Source: Clostridiaceae bacterium (lineage in GTDB: Bacteria; Bacillota; Clostridia; Oscillospirales; Butyricicoccaceae). From it: a DNA stretch of 52,025 bases. The stretch is from contig QXXE01000024.1 in NCBI GenBank assembly GCA_009911355.1, positions 1-52,025 on the forward strand, written 5' to 3'. Below the pieces are notes generated by a model that was not told where the DNA came from, made no database searches, and saw only the letters and a program-made list of their open reading frames with translations. This document shows, one piece after another, positions 47,667 through 52,025 of this stretch (positions are counted from its first letter, which is position 1; every line of letters begins with the position of its first letter). Both the position numbers and the translations under genes were made by a program.

Positions 47667-49280
47667 ATGAATATTTTTCTGGTCAGCGTGATTGTAAGTA
47701 TCCTGGTCTATATGGGGATCGGCCTGTGGGCGGGCCGGTCGGTCAAGAATGTCAATGATTATTATGTCAGCGGACGCAACGCGCCCACCATCCTGATTTC
47801 CGGGACTCTTTTCGCGTCCATGCTGTCGGTTAACGGCTTTATGGGCGACCAAGGCTTTTGCTATACGGGCAATATTACCTCCCTGGTGCTCCTCAATGCC
47901 CTGTGCGCCTGCGGCTATGTGATCGGGCCGCTGGTGTTCGGGCGCTATCTGCGCCGCTCGGAGTGTTCCACCATGCCGGAATATTTCGGCGCGCGCTATC
48001 AGGATTTCCGCAACCGCAGGGTAGCGGGGATTATCACGGTCGTGTCGATCACGGCCTATCTGCTGGCTTCGATTACCGGCGTGGGCATTCTCATGCAGGA
48101 GCTGAGCGGGCTGCCCTATGAGCTGTGCCTGCTGATTGCGTGGGCGTGCTTTACAGCGTTTACTTTCTACTCCGGCTCAAAGGGCGTAATCCTGACCGAC
48201 ACCATGATGTTCCTGGTGTTCCTGTTCGGCTCCATCATTGCAGGCGTGTACATTTTCCGGGCGCAGGGCGGCGTTGGCGAGCTGCTGCACAACCTGATGA
48301 ACAACCCGGGCATCCCGGACAACCTGCTGGATTATCATGGCAACATCCCCGGCACGGGCGCGTCCGACGTATTCGGCGCGGTGATGTACGCGGTCACAAT
48401 GGGCATCATCTGGCTGATTACCGTGGCGGTGTCCCCCTGGCAGGCAGGGCGCAACCTGATGGCGAAAAGCGAGCATGTGACCTTCCGGGCGGGCGCGGTT
48501 GCAGCGGTATGCACGGTCGTGTTCCTGCTGTACCTGAACCTTGCGTCGGTGTCGGTGCTCAACCTGAACCCCAACCTGGAGGATCCGCAGCGCGTGCTGA
48601 TCTGGGCATCCTTCAACGTCATGCCAAAGCTGGTCGGCACGCTGATGCTGGCGGGCATTATGGCGGCGGGCCTGTCATCGGCCTCGACCTTCCTGTCGGT
48701 CATCGGCTTTTCGGTCACATCGGATATTTTCCCGGTCAAATTCCGCGATGAGCGCCACCAGCTGCGCACGAGCCGCCTGATCATGCTGGCAGTCGGCGTG
48801 CTGGCGCTGGTGCTGTCCTATCTGGGGCTGGGCGGTGTGCGTGTGATCTCGTGGTTTGCCTCGACGATCATTGCGGCAAGCTGGGCGGTCCCCGGCATTG
48901 GCAGCGTGGTCAGCCGGAAGCTGTCGTCGACAGGCGCGCGCTGGTCGATGCTGGCAGGCTTCTTTGGGTTCCTGATCCCGAAATGCCTGGTCGGGTTCCA
49001 TATCGCGCCGTTTGACAGCATCCTGATCAATTTCCTCGATCCATTTTTCGTTGGGCTTTACCTGAGCCTGCTGTTCGCAGTGATTGGCTCGGTGCGGTAT
49101 CCGGTATCCCAAGGCGAATCCAATTACCGTTCGCGACTGCTGGCGCTCCCGCTGAGCGAGCAAGTCCCGGCGCAGTACCGGCGGGACCGGGCGTATGGCT
49201 GGGGGATGATTGCAGCGGGCGTGCTGACCAGCATTTTCCTGCTGGTGGGCTGGGCGCTGCCGTATAACGGCCTGCTCTGA
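47667..49280 (+). CDS. Sodium:solute symporter family transporter (SSS)
   Basis: 537 residues with about 13 hydrophobic segments. Starts MNIFLVSVIVSILVYMGIGLWAGRSVKNVNDYYVSGRN, the typical SSS opening. Helix-1 break ASMLSVNGFMGDQGF, sodium-site-like GIMAAGLSSASTFLSVIGFSVTSDIF. Sodium-driven import of a small organic solute, here probably the substrate of the island. ATG follows AAGGAGG. Co-transcribed with the small accessory gene 40 bp upstream. Confidence 0.93.
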   Translation: MNIFLVSVIVSILVYMGIGLWAGRSVKNVNDYYVSGRNAPTILISGTLFASMLSVNGFMGDQGFCYTGNITSLVLLNALCACGYVIGPLVFGRYLRRSECSTMPEYFGARYQDFRNRRVAGIITVVSITAYLLASITGVGILMQELSGLPYELCLLIAWACFTAFTFYSGSKGVILTDTMMFLVFLFGSIIAGVYIFRAQGGVGELLHNLMNNPGIPDNLLDYHGNIPGTGASDVFGAVMYAVTMGIIWLITVAVSPWQAGRNLMAKSEHVTFRAGAVAAVCTVVFLLYLNLASVSVLNLNPNLEDPQRVLIWASFNVMPKLVGTLMLAGIMAAGLSSASTFLSVIGFSVTSDIFPVKFRDERHQLRTSRLIMLAVGVLALVLSYLGLGGVRVISWFASTIIAASWAVPGIGSVVSRKLSSTGARWSMLAGFFGFLIPKCLVGFHIAPFDSILINFLDPFFVGLYLSLLFAVIGSVRYPVSQGESNYRSRLLALPLSEQVPAQYRRDRAYGWGMIAAGVLTSIFLLVGWALPYNGLL

Positions 49281-49344
49281 CGGGCGTTTCAAACGGGCGC
49301 TGACTGCTGGGCTCCCAGCCCGGCCGCCATTGCGGGATAAGCCC

Positions 49345-49480
49345 GGAAAAACATCCCGCCCGCAGGCGTAATGAAGTTTTTACTCGATTTTTTTACAAAA
49401 AAATCGCGGGTGCAGGGCAGAGCCCTGCCGCCGCCCGCGCAGGGCCCTAGGCAGAGCCCCGCCGTTGCCCGCGCAGGGCT
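49345..49480. repeat. Repeat cassette before yitT
   Basis: cccgcccgcaggcgtaatgaagtttttactcgattttttt-ac-aaaaaaatcgcggg, then two gcagggcagagccctgccgccgcccgcgcagggcc units. The first 55 bp closely match 13890-13945. Confidence 0.85.
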
Positions 49481-49498
49481 GTGGAAAGGAGGGCGCGC

Positions 49499-50377
49499 AT
49501 GCGCTACCTAAAAAAAATGGACCCCCGCTTTTTGCGGGGGATGTGTACGCTGGGCGGCATCCTGCTGTACGCATTGGCACTCGACCTGTTCCTGGTCGGG
49601 AACAATATCGCAGCAGGCGGCCTGTCGGGCATCGCCGTCGTGCTGCGGCAGTATGTCCCAATCAGCGTCGGCCTCATGATCTACATCATGAACGTGCCGA
49701 TCCTGGTTGCCGCACTGGTCGTGAACGGCTGGAAATATACCGTGTGGACCATCGTAGGGGCAACCATCTATTCGGCAGTGACCGAGCTGTTTGCAGGCTG
49801 CCCCACGCTGACCCATGACCCGCTGGCAGCCGCGGTGTTCGGCGGCGCAATCTATGGGCTCGGCATGGCGCTGCTGACCTTCGGCGACGGCTCAACCGGT
49901 GGTACCGACCTGCTCAGCCGCCTGTTCGTCAAAAAATTCCCGTCGATGAGCGTTGGCAAAATGTGCATCGTGATCGACGGCACGGTCATTGTGCTTGCAA
50001 TCCTGTCATTCGGCAATGTCGAGGTCGGCCTGTATGCCATACTGACCATCTTCGTCTGCTCGTGTGTGTACGACTGGATCATCCTGGGCTTCAAGCGCGG
50101 CTGTATCTGCCTGATCATTACCTCGCACGACGCACGGGAGGTCGCGGCGCCGCTGATGCAGGCGCTGCGGCGCGGCGTGACCCGCCTGAACGGCACCGGG
50201 ATGTATGCAGGGCTCGAACGCAGCGTCCTGCTGGTCGCGGTGCGGCAGCAGGAGGTGCCAAAGGTCAAGACGCTCCTGCGCAGCCTCGATGAAGATGCGT
50301 TCGTTATGCTCCTCGGCGCAAACGAGATCATCGGCGGCAATTTCAAGATCAATATCTTCCCGGGGCTCCGTCCGTGA
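49499..50377 (+). CDS. YitT-family membrane protein with C-terminal DUF2179 domain
   Basis: 292 residues from ATG 49499, 7 nt after AAAGGAGG. Five to six hydrophobic segments in the first 190 residues, with YitT repeats (LFLVGNNIAAGGLSGIAVVLR, GDGSTGGTDLLSRLFVKKFPSMSVGKMCIVIDG). A soluble C-terminal domain follows (ITSHDAREVAAPLMQALRRGVTRLNGTGMYAG, ANEIIGGNF). Family function unsettled; possibly a transporter with a ligand-binding domain. It ends in a perfect hairpin terminator. Whether it belongs to the island is unclear. Confidence 0.93.
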   Translation: MRYLKKMDPRFLRGMCTLGGILLYALALDLFLVGNNIAAGGLSGIAVVLRQYVPISVGLMIYIMNVPILVAALVVNGWKYTVWTIVGATIYSAVTELFAGCPTLTHDPLAAAVFGGAIYGLGMALLTFGDGSTGGTDLLSRLFVKKFPSMSVGKMCIVIDGTVIVLAILSFGNVEVGLYAILTIFVCSCVYDWIILGFKRGCICLIITSHDAREVAAPLMQALRRGVTRLNGTGMYAGLERSVLLVAVRQQEVPKVKTLLRSLDEDAFVMLLGANEIIGGNFKINIFPGLRP

Positions 50378-50390
50378 AACGCCCCCTTCA

Positions 50391-50423
50391 CAGGCCCCGG
50401 CGGATGCCGGGGCCTGCCTGTTT
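50391..50423 (+). terminator. Terminator of yitT
   Basis: Arms CAGGCCCCGGC (50391-50401) and complement (50406-50416), followed by cctgttt. The rest of the gap to 50649 shows gggcaactgaagaaacgccc and other small hairpins but no gene. Confidence 0.75.
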
Positions 50424-50649
50424 CCGGCAGGGCACGCATAGTTGCTGTTTTGAAAGCTTTTGATAATTTTTATAGGAACTGTTGGGCAACTGAAGAAACG
50501 CCCGGTGGAAGGGCTTTTTGCGCCGGAAAATGCCGGATTCCTGCAATCCCCTTCAAAAACCGGCGCGTTTTGCAAGCGACGGGAGTGAAATAGCGCCAAA
50601 GGATGGTGCTGCACGGATTTTGTAACACACCCTTGCCAAGCTGGTTTTC

Positions 50650-50678
50650 TTGACTTTGCACCCGTTTTCTGCTATGAT
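50650..50678 (+). promoter_or_regulatory. Promoter of the LacI-family gene
   Basis: TTGACT (50650-50655), 17-nt spacer, TATGAT (50673-50678), about 80 bp ahead of the ATG. Confidence 0.75.
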
Positions 50679-50760
50679 ATTCGAGCAGGAGACAGGAAAG
50701 GGTCACAGGAAACCACCCTGCAATTGAGACCGCCCGCCCGGGCAGAAGGAGTACAAACGA

Positions 50761-51813
50761 ATGAAAACGCGTCCTACGATCAAGGATATCGCCAATATGG
50801 TCGGCGTATCCGCTACGACCGTATCCTATGTCCTGAACCAGAATACCAACCATAAGATTTCTGACGCGACCCGCGATTCTATCCTGGAAGCAGCGTATAA
50901 GCTGCAATATGTCCCGAACGGCGCGGCGCGTTCGCTGCGCTATAACAGCAGCCACTGCATCAGCGTGGCGCTGGAAAAGTCACTGACCAATACGCGCTTC
51001 GGCGCACTGCTCCAGGGCATCCGCAATGGGCTGCGGCAGGAGGGCTACTGGCTGATGCTGTTCGATTTTGACAGCGCGGGCTCGCTGTACCCCGATTATC
51101 TGGAATGCGTCCTCCAGCGCCGCGCGGACGGCATCATTTATATTTCCTCCGACGGAAGCGACCCCGACCCGCGCTGGCGGGAGGCGATCGTTGCAAACAG
51201 CCTGCCCTTTGTGGCGTGCGACTGCTGCCCGCCCGAGCCGGAAATCGCTTCGATCAGTTTCGATTATGAGCGCGGCGCGTTTGAGATCGGCTGCCGCCTG
51301 TTCGGCGAGGGCGCAAAGCGCATCCTCTACTGGCGCCCGGATATCCAGACCGACCAGGAGCGCTACCGCGAGGACGGTCTGCGGCAGGCGGCGCGGCTGT
51401 ACCCGGATTCCGAGCTGTCCGTGGCGACGCTGCCCTATGGCGCGGCAGGGGATGTGCTCTATCAGGAGCGCTATTCGGCGTTCAGCCAGATTTGCAAGCA
51501 GTATCTTGCACAGGATATCGTTCCCCGCATTGCGTCGTTTGAGCCGGGGGACGCAGTCGTGTGCAGCTGGGGCATTATGGTGAAGCACCTCAGCGCGGTG
51601 CTCAGCGGCGGGGAACGCCGTATCAAGCTGGCAAGCATGTCGGACGCCGAAGCGCCAGTGCTGCCCGAACCGCGTATCCTGACCAGCAGGCCGCGCTTTC
51701 TGCACGGCGGCGAAGCGTGCGCAAGGCTGCTGATGCAGCAGATCCGGGGCGAAAAGCCGGACAATAACCGGATTGTCATAGCGCCGGAAACCCCGCAGTA
51801 TATGGAGCTGTAA
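50761..51813 (+). CDS. LacI-family transcriptional regulator
   Basis: 350 residues. Helix-turn-helix at 1-60: TIKDIANMVGVSATTVSYVLNQ, hinge ISDATRDSILEAAYKLQYVPNGAARSLR. Ligand-binding periplasmic-type core follows (about 65-340; SHCISVALEKSLTNTRFGALLQGIRNGL, RADGIIYISSDGSD). A CDCCPP segment in the core is unusual. ATG after AGAAGGAG. Probable repressor of the island, acting at the dyads at 38253-38297; no similar dyad was seen at its own promoter. Effector unknown. Confidence 0.92.
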   Translation: MKTRPTIKDIANMVGVSATTVSYVLNQNTNHKISDATRDSILEAAYKLQYVPNGAARSLRYNSSHCISVALEKSLTNTRFGALLQGIRNGLRQEGYWLMLFDFDSAGSLYPDYLECVLQRRADGIIYISSDGSDPDPRWREAIVANSLPFVACDCCPPEPEIASISFDYERGAFEIGCRLFGEGAKRILYWRPDIQTDQERYREDGLRQAARLYPDSELSVATLPYGAAGDVLYQERYSAFSQICKQYLAQDIVPRIASFEPGDAVVCSWGIMVKHLSAVLSGGERRIKLASMSDAEAPVLPEPRILTSRPRFLHGGEACARLLMQQIRGEKPDNNRIVIAPETPQYMEL

Positions 51814-51870
51814 AAAAGTGGGGCAGGGCACAACCAGAGTAAACGCCTGCGCAGGTGCAGGGCTTCCATA

Positions 51871-51907
51871 CAGGGCGGCTGTATTATACAGCTGCCCTGC
51901 ATTTTTG
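51871..51907 (+). terminator. Terminator of the LacI-family gene
   Basis: Arms CAGGGCGGCTGTAT (51871-51884) and ATACAGCTGCCCTG (51886-51899), one G-U pair, then CATTTTTG. The remaining 51908-52025 shows no gene. Confidence 0.85.
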
Positions 51908-52025
51908 TGTGTCCGCTGCTGTTGGGCAGGTGTGCCGGTAAAAATTTGTTATGCTTATCGGTTTAACTCAGCAGGGTACAAGATATAGAGACGGCAGCGG
52001 CGAGACGAGAAAAGAGCTGATAGGG

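Noticed and set aside
32589..49280. Bile-acid (bai) operon
   Set aside because: CoA-transferase, MFS and ligase genes recall bai, but BaiCD/BaiH-type flavin oxidoreductases and BaiE are absent, and CaiC, CaiA, CaiD and FixAB resemblances are stronger.

Overview
The window looks like a chromosomal segment of a high-GC, spore-forming-lineage anaerobic Firmicute, probably Clostridia/Oscillospirales (taxonomy inferred). Grounds are the nusB-xseA-xseB-ispA order, a Spo0A-family gene with Spo0A boxes, a DeoB/DeoD/ribokinase set, SEDS and VanW proteins, and strong AGGAGG ribosome-binding sites. There are no rRNA or tRNA genes, no phage and no complete insertion sequence.

Region 1 (1-5.6 kb, minus strand): an operon nusB - Kae1/TsaD-like - xseA - xseB - ispA runs from a clear sigma-A promoter at 5544-5572. 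It is followed by about 600 nt of structured non-coding sequence in the position where the giant OLE RNA sits in other Firmicutes. Region 2 (5.7-14.5 kb): a small membrane protein; an Lsa-type ABC-F protein with a probable attenuator leader; a glyoxalase-fold protein; a tandem pair of paralogous membrane-anchored proteins; and a two-component system whose very large kinase carries extracellular YDEDG repeats and a repetitive C-terminal tail. Region 3 (14.7-17.9 kb, minus): Rrf2 regulator - metY - cysK, a sulfur-amino-acid unit. Region 4 (18-22.9 kb): a SEDS glycosyltransferase and a VanW protein, enclosed by two inverted copies of a composite repeat. Region 5 (22.9-29.2 kb): a Spo0A-family regulator lacking the phospho-acceptor Asp, comM, an SLH/M15 peptidase whose start lies in a cluster of DnaA boxes, an XRE regulator and a DUF1266 protein. 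Region 6 (29.4-32.3 kb, minus): rbsK-deoD-deoB nucleoside salvage.

Region 7 (32.6-51.8 kb) is the most distinctive part: a large divergent catabolic island related to the carnitine (cai/fix) system. The left arm has fixA-fixB and caiC-etfB-etfA, with etfA frameshifted. The right arm has two family III CoA-transferases, a MaoC hydratase, a metallo-beta-lactamase-fold hydrolase, a CaiD-like hydratase, an MFS transporter, a CaiA-like and a Bcd-like acyl-CoA dehydrogenase, a small symporter subunit with an SSS symporter, a YitT protein and a LacI regulator. The arms diverge from 38.15-38.6 kb, which holds two opposed promoters and two LacI-type operators. The expected flow is uptake, CoA activation (CaiC or CoA-transferase), hydration/dehydration, and reduction of an enoyl-CoA through ETF. 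The substrate is unknown: a carnitine- or betaine-like acid is the simplest guess, but no CaiT-type transporter is present.

Across the window, intergenic gaps are filled by a family of GC-rich palindromic repeat cassettes at about a dozen loci. They include nine tandem 41-bp units near 22.6-22.9 kb. One cassette has been captured as the C-terminus of the Kae1-like gene.
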